A stretch of DNA of 64,000 bases, taken from assembly GCA_002449395.1 (NCBI GenBank), contig DKDP01000003.1, positions 1 through 64,000 on the forward strand, given 5' to 3'. Numbering within the stretch: the stretch's first letter is position 1; the number at the start of each line of letters is the position of its first letter. This DNA comes from Ruminococcaceae bacterium UBA6845 (GTDB lineage: Bacteria > Bacillota > Clostridia > Oscillospirales > Acutalibacteraceae). Positions 35,705-45,299 of this stretch are shown here, piece by piece. Position numbers and translations under genes: made by a program. Below the pieces are notes generated by a model. That model was not told the origin of the DNA. It did not search any database and saw only the letters and a program-made list of their open reading frames with translations.

Positions 35705-38077
35705 TTATCCTATAACCTCTTCCGCATAGCGGACGGTTTCCATCGCGTCGGCAGAATACTTGTCGGCGCCTATTTTATCGGCGTATTCCTGCGTCAGCAC
35801 CGCACCGCCGACAACGGTTTTGCACCACGGCGCCTTTTCGTTGAGGAGCTTTACCGTAGTCTCCATTGCAGGGACGGTTGTTGTCATCAGCGCACTTAGA
35901 CCCGCAAGCGGAGCGTGCTCCCTGACAACAGCCTCCAAAACGTCCTCGGGCGGAACGTTTTTGCCGAGGTCGATAACATTGTAGCCGTAGTTTTCAAGAA
36001 GCAGCTTTACAATGTTTTTGCCGATATCGTGGATATCGCCGTATACTGTGGCAATGACGACTGAGCCTTTTTTTACGCTTTCACCGTCGGTTGCCATATG
36101 AGATTTTATAACCTCAAACGCTGCCTTTGCTGCCTCTGCGCTCATCAGAAGCTGGGGAAGGAAGAGCTTTTTTGTTTCAAAGCCTTTTCCGACCTCGTCG
36201 AGTGCCGGAATAACGTGAAGATTGACTATATCAAGCGGCGCATTGTCGGAAAGCATCGCCGCCGTTATTTCCGCCGCCTTTTCTTTCAGACCTTTTTCTA
36301 TTGCGCCCTTGAGGGTGAGATTTGTCTCCGGCTTAGCGGCTGTGACAGTCTCACGGTTTGCGGTGAAATTAATAAAATCCATACAGTTGTCGTCAAGACC
36401 CTTGATGACGTTGAAGCTGTAATACGCCTCAAGCATACGCTCGGAATACGGATTCATAATCGCCGCAGAAAGTCCGTTTTCCATTGCGGCGGTGAAGAAC
36501 GATGCGTTGACGAGCTCTCTTGACGGCAGACCGAATGAAACGTTTGAAACGCCGAGCGACGTGTTGCATCCGAGCTCTTCCGTTATTCTCTTGACGGTTT
36601 CGAGTGTTGTGACCGCCGACATTTTGTCCGCACTGACGGTCATTGCAAGCGGATCGAAAATAATATCCTTTTTATCAATTCCGTATTCCGCCGCAGTCGC
36701 AAGAATTTTTTTGGCAATTTCCATTCTGCCCTCAACCGTGGAGGGGATTCCGCTCTCGTCGAGCGTCAGCGCAACGGTAAATCCGCCGTATTTTTTGACA
36801 AGCGGAAAGACCGCACGCATACTCTCTTCCTTGCCGTTGACAGAGTTGACCATCGCCTTACCGTTGTATCGGCGAAGTGCGCTTTCCATCGCACCGGGAT
36901 CGGAGGAATCGAGCTGAAGCGGAAGATCGGTTACGCATTGTAGTTCACATACCGAGTCGGCGAGCATCGCCTTTTCATCAATTCCGGGAAGTCCGACATT
37001 GACGTCGAGAACGTGAACACCTTTTGCCTGCTGATTGACGGCTTCCTGCAAAATATATCCGATATCCTTTTCGGCAAGAGCCTGCTTGAAACGCTTTTTA
37101 CCGGTCGGATTGATTCTTTCTCCGATCAGAACGGGCTTTGTGCCGAAGAAAACAGCTTTATTGTATGAGGTTACGACCGAATAATTTTTCTTTTCAATCG
37201 GTTTCGGTTTCAGGTCACAGGTGAGTTCGTGAACCTTTTTAATATATTCGGGTGTTGTGCCGCAGCATCCGCCGACTATTCTTACTCCGTTTTCAACGGA
37301 TTTTTTTATATCCTCGGCAAATTCATCGGCGCCGACATCATAGAAAGTAACTCCGTTTTCACTCTTCGGCAGACCTGCGTTCGGCTTGAAAACGACAGGC
37401 ACGGAGCTGTATTTCAGAAGCTCGTCCATAACGCCGGCAAGCTGTTTCGGACCGAGGGAGCAGTTTGCACCGATTGCGTCAACACCCATTCCCTCAAGCG
37501 TTGCAACCATAACGGCGGGATCTGCACCCGTCATAAGCCGTCCGTTTTCGCCGTAAGCATTGGTTACGAGAATCGGCAAGTCACAGCTCTCCTTGGCGGC
37601 AAGCACCGCCGCCTTTGTTTCGTAGCTGTCGTTCATCGTTTCTATTGTTATAAGATCGACCCCGTATTTTGCGCCGATTTTAATTGTTTCTGAGAATATT
37701 TCGACCGCCTTGTCAAAGTCGAGATCGCCGAGCGGCTTGAGCAGCTTGCCTGTCGGGCCGACGTCGAGAGCGATAAATTTTTCCTGCGTTCCGGAGGAAA
37801 GCTCCTTTGCCTTTGCGGCATTCTCAACTGCGTGACGGATAATTTCGTCGAGCTCTTCACGGCTGAATTTCAGAATGTTTGCACCGAACGTGTTGGTGTT
37901 GACAACATTACTGCCACTGTCATAGTAGCTCTTATGAATGTCACAAATTATTTCGGGATGTGATATGTTCCATTTTTCGGGAAGCTCTCCGGGCTGTAAT
38001 CCGCTCTTTTGCAGGAGCGTTCCCATACCTCCGTCGAGATAAACAATATTATTTTTTATAAAATCACGAATGTTCAT
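35705..38077 (-). CDS. metH: cobalamin-dependent methionine synthase, catalytic part
   Basis: 790 residues. Domain 1 (1 to about 290) is the homocysteine methyltransferase with the Zn thiolates GANCSLGP and GGCCGTT. Domain 2 (about 300-560) is the methyl-folate pterin-binding barrel. Domain 3 (about 575-790) is the cobalamin cap and Rossmann domain with DIHDIGKN (DxHxxG, lower axial His). The C-terminal SAM-dependent reactivation domain of the 1200-residue E. coli protein is absent, and is instead encoded by the gene just upstream. Overlap of 4 bases with that gene. Confidence 0.95.
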   Translation of the reverse strand: MNIRDFIKNNIVYLDGGMGTLLQKSGLQPGELPEKWNISHPEIICDIHKSYYDSGSNVVNTNTFGANILKFSREELDEIIRHAVENAAKAKELSSGTQEKFIALDVGPTGKLLKPLGDLDFDKAVEIFSETIKIGAKYGVDLITIETMNDSYETKAAVLAAKESCDLPILVTNAYGENGRLMTGADPAVMVATLEGMGVDAIGANCSLGPKQLAGVMDELLKYSSVPVVFKPNAGLPKSENGVTFYDVGADEFAEDIKKSVENGVRIVGGCCGTTPEYIKKVHELTCDLKPKPIEKKNYSVVTSYNKAVFFGTKPVLIGERINPTGKKRFKQALAEKDIGYILQEAVNQQAKGVHVLDVNVGLPGIDEKAMLADSVCELQCVTDLPLQLDSSDPGAMESALRRYNGKAMVNSVNGKEESMRAVFPLVKKYGGFTVALTLDESGIPSTVEGRMEIAKKILATAAEYGIDKKDIIFDPLAMTVSADKMSAVTTLETVKRITEELGCNTSLGVSNVSFGLPSRELVNASFFTAAMENGLSAAIMNPYSERMLEAYYSFNVIKGLDDNCMDFINFTANRETVTAAKPETNLTLKGAIEKGLKEKAAEITAAMLSDNAPLDIVNLHVIPALDEVGKGFETKKLFLPQLLMSAEAAKAAFEVIKSHMATDGESVKKGSVVIATVYGDIHDIGKNIVKLLLENYGYNVIDLGKNVPPEDVLEAVVREHAPLAGLSALMTTTVPAMETTVKLLNEKAPWCKTVVGGAVLTQEYADKIGADKYSADAMETVRYAEEVIG

Positions 38078-38670
38078 TGAACCACTTCCTGTTGTATACC
38101 GACAAATGCGGTTACGGATTTTGACGGCGACATCAGCAGGGAATCGCCGAGAGAAACGCCGATTCTCTTCGGACAGTCGAGCAGGGGGAAGATCATTTTC
38201 TGTGTCTCAAGCGGAAGATCCCCGTAGCCGGGACTGAATCTCGGACGCAGATGTCTGTTCTTGCCCATTTCCGAACAAAAGTCATCGCAGAGCGCTTCAA
38301 CACGCTCCGCACCGAGAGCCTGAAAACAGAAAGCCTTGGCAGGGGATAGCCTTGAATATTTTGCAATAAGCCGATCTATTCCCACGCCGACAGTTGCCGC
38401 AAAGACAATAACTTCCTTGCAGTCACGGAGATTTTTTGCGAGATTGTCGCTTGTTATTTCGCCGCAGGGCAGAATTATTCCGGTTGCGTCGATGCTCAGC
38501 GGTAAAATACAATAGCAGACCTTGTATTCAAGAACACTGCGAGCCTCCTCGATACATTCATCCATCAAGGAATCAAGATCCTTTTCTCCGCCGACCGAGG
38601 ACATATATCGTAGTATTTCTTTTTTGTTGACCGCAGGCTCTGCAAAGAATGATGTGTATACCGTGTTCAT
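38074..38670 (-). CDS. stand-alone methionine synthase activation-domain protein
   Basis: 198 residues, matching a shortened MetH C-terminal reactivation domain found as a separate protein in Clostridia. The core LRPRFSPGYGDLPLE and ICVSLGDSLLMSPSKSV-like ending (RIGVSLGDSLLMSPSKS) bind SAM in the full enzyme (RxxxGY motif). It should reductively reactivate cob(II)alamin in MetH, which is encoded next and overlaps by 4 bases. Start placed at ATG 38670, next to the metF stop. Confidence 0.85.
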   Translation of the reverse strand: MNTVYTSFFAEPAVNKKEILRYMSSVGGEKDLDSLMDECIEEARSVLEYKVCYCILPLSIDATGIILPCGEITSDNLAKNLRDCKEVIVFAATVGVGIDRLIAKYSRLSPAKAFCFQALGAERVEALCDDFCSEMGKNRHLRPRFSPGYGDLPLETQKMIFPLLDCPKRIGVSLGDSLLMSPSKSVTAFVGIQQEVVQ

Positions 38671-38671
38671 C

Positions 38672-39550
38672 TTATTTTCCCAAAATATCAGAAAGGTTTG
38701 ACTGTATCTTCTCCGCAACGTCGGGCTTGTTCATCGAATATACGTGAACATTTTCAATGCCGTTTGCGTAGAGATCGATTATCTGATCGGTTGCGTATGC
38801 GATGCCTGCCTGCTTCATTGCAAGCGGATCGGAACCGAATTTGTCAACAAGGCTTTTGAATCTCTGCGGCATAAACGAGCCCGAGAGCTTGATTGCCCTG
38901 TCAACCTGCTTTGCATTGGTGATCGGCATAATTCCCGCAACAATCGGCACGGTTATTCCTGCCTCACGGATTTTATAAAGGAAGTTGTAGAGCAGATTAT
39001 TGTCAAAGAACATCTGCGTGGTGAGAAATTCACAGCCTGCGTCAACCTTTTCCTTAAGATGCTTGATGTCCTCTTTCTGATTGGGGCTTTCGGGGTGAAT
39101 TTCAGGATAGCAGGCGCCGCCGATGCAGAAATCATATCCGCTTTCCTTAATCTCACGTATGAGGTCAACGGCATAGCGGTGATCCCATTTGCTTCTGTCC
39201 TCATCCATCATTTCAGCGGGAATATCGCCCCTGAGAGCAAGAACGTTCTTTATATTTCTGCGGTTCATCTCGACAATTCGCTCGTGAACGGTTTCTTTAG
39301 ACGAAGAAACGCAGGTTAAATGCGCAAGCGTCGGCACACCGTATTCGTTCATAATGTCCTCGGCAATATCAAGAGTGTAGCGGCTGGTTCCGCCGCCTGC
39401 ACCGTAGGTTATGCTCATATACGCAGGACGCAGCTTTGCAATTTCGTGCGTTGCACGGTGGACACTTTCAAATGCAGTGTCGGTTTTCGGAGGAAAAACC
39501 TCGAACGACAGCGACATTTTTCCATTGTTGAGAATTTCTGTGATTTTCAT
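38672..39550 (-). CDS. metF: 5,10-methylenetetrahydrofolate reductase
   Basis: 292-residue FAD-dependent TIM barrel producing methyl-THF for MetH. LSFEVFPPKTD (catalytic Glu), YGAGG, HLTC and LRGD motifs near the N-terminus. Start set at ATG 39550 with GAGGGGAG upstream. First of three tightly linked met genes (metF, activation protein, metH); no SAM riboswitch is seen in the 25-base gap ahead. Confidence 0.94.
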   Translation of the reverse strand: MKITEILNNGKMSLSFEVFPPKTDTAFESVHRATHEIAKLRPAYMSITYGAGGGTSRYTLDIAEDIMNEYGVPTLAHLTCVSSSKETVHERIVEMNRRNIKNVLALRGDIPAEMMDEDRSKWDHRYAVDLIREIKESGYDFCIGGACYPEIHPESPNQKEDIKHLKEKVDAGCEFLTTQMFFDNNLLYNFLYKIREAGITVPIVAGIMPITNAKQVDRAIKLSGSFMPQRFKSLVDKFGSDPLAMKQAGIAYATDQIIDLYANGIENVHVYSMNKPDVAEKIQSNLSDILGK

Positions 39551-39575
39551 ATCGGTAACTCCCCTCGGGATCTTT

Positions 39576-41021
39576 TTACTGCTTTGTTTTAACGCTTTTA
39601 AGACCGTAGTGCATCGCAAAGGTAATGTTGCGCCAATGTTCCGGATTTTCCGTTATATCGGCGCTGTCCATTGGCGGCGCGTGCTTATCGGTGGTGTAGT
39701 ATTTTTCAAGCTCAAGATCGTAATTTCCGAGCTCCTTTTGCTCCTCGATATATGCGTCACGCTTGACGTTGAACGTTCGGAGATTATTCATATCCTGAGC
39801 CGTGTGGACGTATGACATAGCGCTCCAGATTGACCAGAACGCAACGGTGATCAGAATGAGCTTGCGTGCGGAATTTTCGTTCAGCATAATACGGTAAACA
39901 AGGATTCCGACGGCTGTCATAGCGTAAACATAAATGCCGAACCATGCTCTCGTCGGGAACTGGGGCGAGGCGATCATAACGACTGCGGCGCCGATTGCGC
40001 CGAGAAATGCGATAAAGGCGGCGCCTGTTTCCTTGTTGCCGTTTTTTCGGTCATAGATATAAAGAATGACGGCGCAGATAACAAACGCTCCCGCAAAAAC
40101 GGAAAGAGAAAGAATCATATTTCCGGGTATATTGGTGAGTCTTGAAAGGACGGAATTGCCGACCTCGTCGCCGATATCGACACGTCTTGAATTTCCGGGA
40201 GCCGAAACCATAAAGAAAAATCCGCAGAGGGCGCCGATCAGACCGGTGAAAGACCATATCGGGAGCTTTCTTTTATGCAGGCGGCAGTAGATCATAAACA
40301 GAACAGTAACACCGATAAAGGCGGCGCTTGTGTTTTCATTCGTTGCACCTGCCAATGTGCAGGCAACCGTCATTATTACGGCTTTAAGCCAAGGAATTTT
40401 ATCTTCCCTGCCGTCGGCATAGAGCCTGAATGGGAGAAGAACCGCAAGGCGGAAAACCGAGCTCCAAAGATAATTTATGCTTCCCGTGAGCCAAAGGGCT
40501 GTCTTGCCGAAATCGGGCAAAAATGTCCAGCAGGCAAGGCAGATGAGAATAAACAGAACCGCACGGTCATCTTTCTCGGCGCCCTTACAGTGCTTATAAA
40601 TAAGGAGCATAAGCGCAACATATGCCGCAGAATTTAAAACATTGAAAACGCCTTTAGGCAAAAGGAGAATAAGCTGAACGACGGAGTGAATAACAATTCG
40701 TCCGTTCATCACGTTGTAGTGCGCTTTCATCGACTCGACGATGTCGGAAATATTTGAAACTTTCTGATCCTTTATCGACAGGAGAATAAAATCGCCGATC
40801 CCGTTTTCGGAGAAGATATTGAAATATATATAGTCGTCATTGAGATAGGGGGTACAGATGTTGAGAAAAAGCATAACGCCGAAAAGTATCGCCGAAACAG
40901 CCGCAATGATTCCGATGTTCAGCTTTCGCTTTGATGAAAGAGTATTATCGGTGCGGCAAAGAAAAGAATATGATTTGTCGGCGGATTTTTTACAAAATGC
41001 GTTGAAGCGGCTTTCTTCCAT
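39576..41021 (-). CDS. polytopic membrane protein (DUF6056-like)
   Basis: 481 residues with about ten hydrophobic helices after a soluble 45-residue N-terminus. NDDYIYF after the first membrane helix is the acidic motif of GT-C-like or DUF6056 membrane proteins that may handle lipid-linked sugars; the later LTGSINYLW and GATNENTS fit that family. Start set at ATG 41021, with AAAGGAGG upstream. Last 25 bases precede metF in the same direction; co-transcription is possible but a shared role is not evident. Confidence 0.75.
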   Translation of the reverse strand: MEESRFNAFCKKSADKSYSFLCRTDNTLSSKRKLNIGIIAAVSAILFGVMLFLNICTPYLNDDYIYFNIFSENGIGDFILLSIKDQKVSNISDIVESMKAHYNVMNGRIVIHSVVQLILLLPKGVFNVLNSAAYVALMLLIYKHCKGAEKDDRAVLFILICLACWTFLPDFGKTALWLTGSINYLWSSVFRLAVLLPFRLYADGREDKIPWLKAVIMTVACTLAGATNENTSAAFIGVTVLFMIYCRLHKRKLPIWSFTGLIGALCGFFFMVSAPGNSRRVDIGDEVGNSVLSRLTNIPGNMILSLSVFAGAFVICAVILYIYDRKNGNKETGAAFIAFLGAIGAAVVMIASPQFPTRAWFGIYVYAMTAVGILVYRIMLNENSARKLILITVAFWSIWSAMSYVHTAQDMNNLRTFNVKRDAYIEEQKELGNYDLELEKYYTTDKHAPPMDSADITENPEHWRNITFAMHYGLKSVKTKQ

Positions 41022-41150
41022 TGTGTTCCCTCCTTTACGGTGAATATTATAATACACGGCAAAGAAAAAAACAACAGTATTGACGAACATTTATTGAGCC
41101 GCCGAATATTTCTGATAGTAGGAATATTATTTTGAAATCGGTGATTTTCT

Positions 41151-41888
41151 ATGAATTTTTTGACCGAGACGGTCATTGGAATATTACTGCCGTTTGTCGG
41201 AACAACCGTCGGGGCGGCGACAGTATTCTTTATGAAAAATCAGAGCAACCCTCGCTTTCACAGAGCTATGCTCGGTTTTGCGGCGGGCGTTATGACTGCG
41301 GCGTCCGTATGGTCGTTGCTGATCCCGTCAATTGAGTCGGCGGGATCGTGGATACCTGCCGTGACGGGATTTCTCGTCGGCACTGCGGCAATGACTGCAC
41401 TTGATGCGGTCGTTCCGACACCCGAACCGAACAAAGAACCGAAGCTCGGCGAAAATCTTTTGCTTTTTATTGCCGTGACACTGCACAATATACCCGAGGG
41501 AATGGCAGTCGGTGTTGCCTTTGCGGGAGCGATAAGCGGAGTTCTGCCGATTTCGGAGGCATTAACTCTGTCAATCGGAATTTCCGTGCAAAATTTCCCG
41601 GAGGGAACCATCATTTCGGCTCCTCTCGTGACGGATGGAATGAACAAGCGAAAAGCGTTCGCTTACGGAGTGCTTTCGGGTGCGGTTGAGCCTGTTGCAT
41701 CGATCATAACGGTGCTTCTGACGTGGCTTGTTGCGCCGATACTTCCGTTTGTGCTGTCGTTTGCCGCAGGTGCAATGATATATGTTGTTTCGCAGGAGCT
41801 TATTCCCGAGGCGAAAAGCCGAATCGGAACGGCGGGAACGGCAGTCGGATTTGCCCTGATGATGCTGCTGGATGTTGCGATGGGATAA
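41151..41888 (+). CDS. ZIP-family metal transporter
   Basis: 245 residues, eight membrane helices. Helix 4 has HNIPEGMAVGVAF and helix 5 has NFPEGTIISAPL, the metal-site motifs of ZIP transporters (GufA/ZupT branch); the usual His of helix 5 is Asn here, as in many GufA-type members. Probably imports divalent cations such as zinc. Single gene. Confidence 0.92.
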   Translation: MNFLTETVIGILLPFVGTTVGAATVFFMKNQSNPRFHRAMLGFAAGVMTAASVWSLLIPSIESAGSWIPAVTGFLVGTAAMTALDAVVPTPEPNKEPKLGENLLLFIAVTLHNIPEGMAVGVAFAGAISGVLPISEALTLSIGISVQNFPEGTIISAPLVTDGMNKRKAFAYGVLSGAVEPVASIITVLLTWLVAPILPFVLSFAAGAMIYVVSQELIPEAKSRIGTAGTAVGFALMMLLDVAMG

Positions 41889-41914
41889 TTTTTAAAGTTT
41901 TTTTGCAAAACATA

Positions 41915-41943
41915 TTGACAAAGCCCATTTGCTGATGTATAAT
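41915..41943 (+). promoter_or_regulatory. promoter of tRNA-Gln
   Basis: TTGACA (41915-41920), 17-base spacer, TATAAT (41938-41943); both boxes are perfect consensus. Confidence 0.85.
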
Positions 41944-41957
41944 ATCAAACGTTCTTT

Positions 41958-42031
41958 AGCGGAATTGTGTAACGGTAGCACGACAGACTCTGACTCTGTT
42001 TGTTGGGGTTCGAATCCCTATTCCGCTGCCA
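41958..42031 (+). tRNA. tRNA-Gln (anticodon CUG)
   Basis: Acceptor AGCGGAA pairs with TTCCGCT, discriminator G, CCA encoded. Anticodon stem ACAGA/TCTGT with loop CTCTGAC gives CUG. GGGTTCGAATCCC T arm. Confidence 0.92.
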
Positions 42032-42036
42032 AAAAT

Positions 42037-42070
42037 AAAGACCACGATTTTTTCGTGGTCTTTATTTTTT
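42037..42070 (+). terminator. terminator after tRNA-Gln
   Basis: AAAGACCACGA / TCGTGGTCTTT followed by ATTTTTT. Confidence 0.92.
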
Positions 42071-42135
42071 ACCGAAACTTTCATTTGAACAGGAATAAAA
42101 AATATGCTATAATTTTCACGTCAGGAGGCGAAGGT

Positions 42136-43149
42136 ATGAAAACTGCTGTTATAAATATTCCTGCAAGAACGCCGCATTTGTGCAGTGTTCTGACGGGTTT
42201 TGTTATGCTCGAAAAGCAGGGCGTACTTAAGCTGAAAATAAACAGCGGCGCCGATTTGCCGATGAAAGGACTTATGGAAGTCCTGATTGACGGAAAACGT
42301 CTCGCCTATGATATGCTTGACGGCTATAACTACACCTCCGAGCAGGAAATTAACGCTTATCTTGAAATCTGCGATTACTTTTTTAAGCGCAGTTTTTCTA
42401 CGGAGCTTAACGGGAAGATTTTTCCGACGAACAATAATAAAATATACAGATGGGGCTTTAATTACCTGACAACCTGCGACGGAAACAATTATTTCAATAA
42501 CGACCCCGACAAAAAGCTGATTGAGACGGTAAATCTCTTCAGGGGAAGAAAGCCGCTGAAATACTTTACATACGATAAATTTGAAAAAGAACCCGATTAC
42601 AGCGGCAAACCGAAAATTTTGTTTATGACAAGGCTGTGGGATCGGTCGCAGACATCCGAAAAAAATCTTGACGGAATTAATTCAATGCGCATTGAGCTGG
42701 TTAAAACGCTGAGAAAGGAATATTCGAATAACTCCGTGAGCGGAATATATGACGGGCTCCCTGCAAGAAAAATTTGCCCCGAATTGATTCTTCCGAGCGG
42801 AGAAACAATTCGCAGCCGATATCTCGAAACTATGAAATCTGCGGATATTTGCATCGCCAGCACGGGACTGCACGGTTCAATCGGATGGAAAACAGGTGAG
42901 TATGTTGCGGCGTCCAGAGCAATTGTAAGCGAAAAGATGAACTATGAGGTTACGGGCGACTTTGAAATCGGCAAGAATTTTCTTGAATTCGGCAGTGTCG
43001 ATGAGTGTATGAGCCGTATTGATTTACTTATGAAAAATCCCGATAAAATATACGAAATGAAAAAAAATAACCGCAGGTACTATCAAAATTATCTGCGCCC
43101 CGACGTTCAGCTCTCCAATTCCCTCAAAACCGCAGGGATTGAACTGTAA
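42136..43149 (+). CDS. possible glycosyltransferase
   Basis: 337 residues, soluble, no signal peptide. The C-terminal half looks like a GT-B C-terminal domain: FMTRLWD, IRSRYLETMKSADICIASTGLHGSIGWKTGEYVAASRAIVSE (in pieces: YLETMKSADICIAS, WKTGEYVAASRAIV) and a final FLEFGSVDECMSRIDLLM segment like the loops that bind nucleotide-sugars. The N-terminal half is not recognised. Start set at ATG 42136, after the tRNA terminator, with AGGAGG upstream. A role in surface polysaccharide is a guess. Confidence 0.55.
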   Translation: MKTAVINIPARTPHLCSVLTGFVMLEKQGVLKLKINSGADLPMKGLMEVLIDGKRLAYDMLDGYNYTSEQEINAYLEICDYFFKRSFSTELNGKIFPTNNNKIYRWGFNYLTTCDGNNYFNNDPDKKLIETVNLFRGRKPLKYFTYDKFEKEPDYSGKPKILFMTRLWDRSQTSEKNLDGINSMRIELVKTLRKEYSNNSVSGIYDGLPARKICPELILPSGETIRSRYLETMKSADICIASTGLHGSIGWKTGEYVAASRAIVSEKMNYEVTGDFEIGKNFLEFGSVDECMSRIDLLMKNPDKIYEMKKNNRRYYQNYLRPDVQLSNSLKTAGIEL

Positions 43150-43177
43150 ACGTAATTGATCAAGGATTGGTGAAACG

Positions 43178-43786
43178 ATGAAAACGTGCTATATTTTTTC
43201 CGCAGTCAAAGTGAAGAATAATTTCCCGAGGCCGAATAAGGGCGATCTCATTATAGCGGCTGACGCAGGATATTTGAATGTTAAAAGAGCGGGACTGACT
43301 CCCGATATCATAATCGGCGATTTTGATTCCTCGGAAAAGCCTGTGACGGACACTCCGATAAAAACATTTCCGGTTCTCAAGGACGATACGGACACAATGC
43401 TTGCAATCAGATACGGCTTTGAAAAAGGGTACAAACGGTTTGAGATCTACGGCGGTCTCGGAGGAGAGCGCACCGACCATACCGTTGCCAATATCCAGTC
43501 GCTTGCGTTTATTGCAGACCACGGCGGACAAGGCTTTCTCGTCGGAGAAACCGAAATATTTACGATGATAAAAAATTCTTCGGTCACTCTTCATTCGGAA
43601 AAGGGCAAAACTCTTTCCGTGTTCGCTTACGGCGGAACGGCAAACGGCGTTTCGCTGAAAGGCTCGGTCTATGAAGCGGACGATCTTACGCTTTCACCGT
43701 TCTTTCCTCTCGGAGTCAGCAATAAATTTGATTCCGACACCGCAACCGTCGGAGTAAAGGACGGATATCTTCTGATAAAATGGTAA
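43178..43786 (+). CDS. thiN: thiamine pyrophosphokinase
   Basis: 202 residues. IIAADAGYLNVKRAGLTPDIIIGDFDS (in pieces: AADAGYLN, IIGDFDSSE), KDDTDTMLAI and GGLGGERTDHTVANI are thiamine pyrophosphokinase motifs (Asp-rich Mg/ATP site, GxRxDH). Makes thiamine diphosphate from thiamine and ATP. Ribosome site is weak (GGTGA). It follows the possible glycosyltransferase by 28 bases. Confidence 0.92.
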   Translation: MKTCYIFSAVKVKNNFPRPNKGDLIIAADAGYLNVKRAGLTPDIIIGDFDSSEKPVTDTPIKTFPVLKDDTDTMLAIRYGFEKGYKRFEIYGGLGGERTDHTVANIQSLAFIADHGGQGFLVGETEIFTMIKNSSVTLHSEKGKTLSVFAYGGTANGVSLKGSVYEADDLTLSPFFPLGVSNKFDSDTATVGVKDGYLLIKW

Positions 43787-43792
43787 AATCGA

Positions 43793-43821
43793 GGGTTTGC
43801 TGCATTAACTGCAACAAACCC
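43793..43821. terminator. bidirectional terminator between thiN and the GH5 gene
   Basis: GGGTTTG-C-TGCA TTAAC TGCA-A-CAAACCC; lies between convergent genes, each ending within 10 bases. Confidence 0.7.
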
Positions 43822-43826
43822 TTAAC

Positions 43827-45299
43827 TTATTTATATATAACTTTAATTTCGTGCTTGCCGGGTGTGGTGGAGAAGCGGAAAACACCCTTGCGTTTGATTG
43901 AGATTTCCTCGCCGTCGAGCTCCGCATATTTTGGAACAGACGGGACGAAAATTTCCGTTTTCGCCTTAGTCTCGTCGTTCTGAGTAAACTCAAGGTGAAA
44001 TTCCTTTTTCTCACGGTCATAGCCGTAGCAGTCGATTTCACCCGTGACCGCAATCGGATGAGGTCTTGTCAGGACGTTTTGGTAAACCTCGGTTTCGGTG
44101 AAGCCGCCGAAGTATGTCCAGTAGGTATTGCTCCACTTATATGAATCAAAAAGATCGAGCAGGTACTCAATGTGCGGGAACCATTCATCACCCTCGGTGA
44201 AGCCACCCCATTCGCCGACGATAACGGGAACTCCGAGACGCATCTGGGAGCGCCTGTGCTCGGCGAAGATCGAACCGACACGGTCGTTGCTTGCGTATTT
44301 ATACGACGGCGTATCGACCATAAAATCATAGGCGTGCGGAGAAAAGATCACGTTGTTTTCGGTCTTGCCCGAGAGAACGGGACGGGGACAGGAATAGGGG
44401 ATTCCGAGATTTGAATAGTAGCTGTTCTCAAGGAATACGAGCTTATCACTGCCGCAGCGGCGTGCCGCTCTCGTCATTTTATTAATGAACGGGAAATATT
44501 TTTTTGTGTCAAAGGTTTTGATTATATCGTCGGCGGCGCTTGTGATTTTTCTGAGGTGCTTTCCGCTGTAAAGATCGAGAACTCTTGCGGGGTCATCGCT
44601 CTTTGTCGCAAGCTCAATGAGCTTTTTCTTGGAAATTGTCTTATCAAAAACCGTCGTCGAGACAAGGCGTGCGATGATCTCACGGAACGCCTTGCCGCCG
44701 CTCTTGCCGGGGAACGGCTCATTGAAAAAGTCAAAGCCGATTACCGCCGGATGATCCTTGAATCGGTTGATTACATATGTCCACATTTCCTCGAAGTAAG
44801 TCTGCAATCCTTTGCCGTTGAGCTCGGCATTATCCCAGAAAGAGTCGAACGCACTGTGAACGGCTCTGCCCCAGAAGTAGCCTTCTGCCCAGACGATTTT
44901 GGTCGGCTGATATTTATATTTTCGGGTCATTGTTGCCCATTTAGGCGCACCGTCGCCGCAGTTGAGATCTGTGCCAGAGAAAAGATCCTGGTGCATATCG
45001 AGATAGACGTAAACACCTGCGTCCTTGCACTCATCGAGAATGTCTCCGATAGAGTCGAGAAATTCATTGTTATATTCACCCGGCTGAGGCTCAATCGCAT
45101 CCCATGTCATTCCGAGGCGGATAAGATCCATTCCGTGAGCTTTCATATCGGCGGCAAGACCTTTGTTCCACATCGTGCCGTAAACTCTGCGCTGACCCTC
45201 AACATATTTTCCTTTGTCGCAGACATTGAGACCGGTGAGAATTCGCTCACGGCCGTGTGAATCGACAATTCGGGTGCCTTTAACTGTTAATTTATCCAT
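43827..45299 (-). CDS. glycoside hydrolase family 5 (endoglycoceramidase-like)
   Basis: 490 residues, no signal peptide, so cytoplasmic. A retaining (beta/alpha)8 glycosidase with acid/base Glu in GFDFFNEPF (near 194) and nucleophile Glu in VIVGEWGG (near 361). RLGMTWDAIEPQPG and YLDMHQDLFS are typical of the endoglycoceramidase-like GH5 group. A C-terminal beta-sandwich (about 410-490) follows. The start overlaps the end of the GPH symporter gene by 8 bases, so the pair probably imports and cleaves a glucoside or glycolipid-derived sugar. Substrate is inferred. Confidence 0.88.
   Translation of the reverse strand: MDKLTVKGTRIVDSHGRERILTGLNVCDKGKYVEGQRRVYGTMWNKGLAADMKAHGMDLIRLGMTWDAIEPQPGEYNNEFLDSIGDILDECKDAGVYVYLDMHQDLFSGTDLNCGDGAPKWATMTRKYKYQPTKIVWAEGYFWGRAVHSAFDSFWDNAELNGKGLQTYFEEMWTYVINRFKDHPAVIGFDFFNEPFPGKSGGKAFREIIARLVSTTVFDKTISKKKLIELATKSDDPARVLDLYSGKHLRKITSAADDIIKTFDTKKYFPFINKMTRAARRCGSDKLVFLENSYYSNLGIPYSCPRPVLSGKTENNVIFSPHAYDFMVDTPSYKYASNDRVGSIFAEHRRSQMRLGVPVIVGEWGGFTEGDEWFPHIEYLLDLFDSYKWSNTYWTYFGGFTETEVYQNVLTRPHPIAVTGEIDCYGYDREKKEFHLEFTQNDETKAKTEIFVPSVPKYAELDGEEISIKRKGVFRFSTTPGKHEIKVIYK

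Noticed and set aside
39550..39576. SAM riboswitch before metF
   Set aside because: Only about 25 bases separate metF from the upstream gene; no room for the element, and no motif is seen farther upstream.
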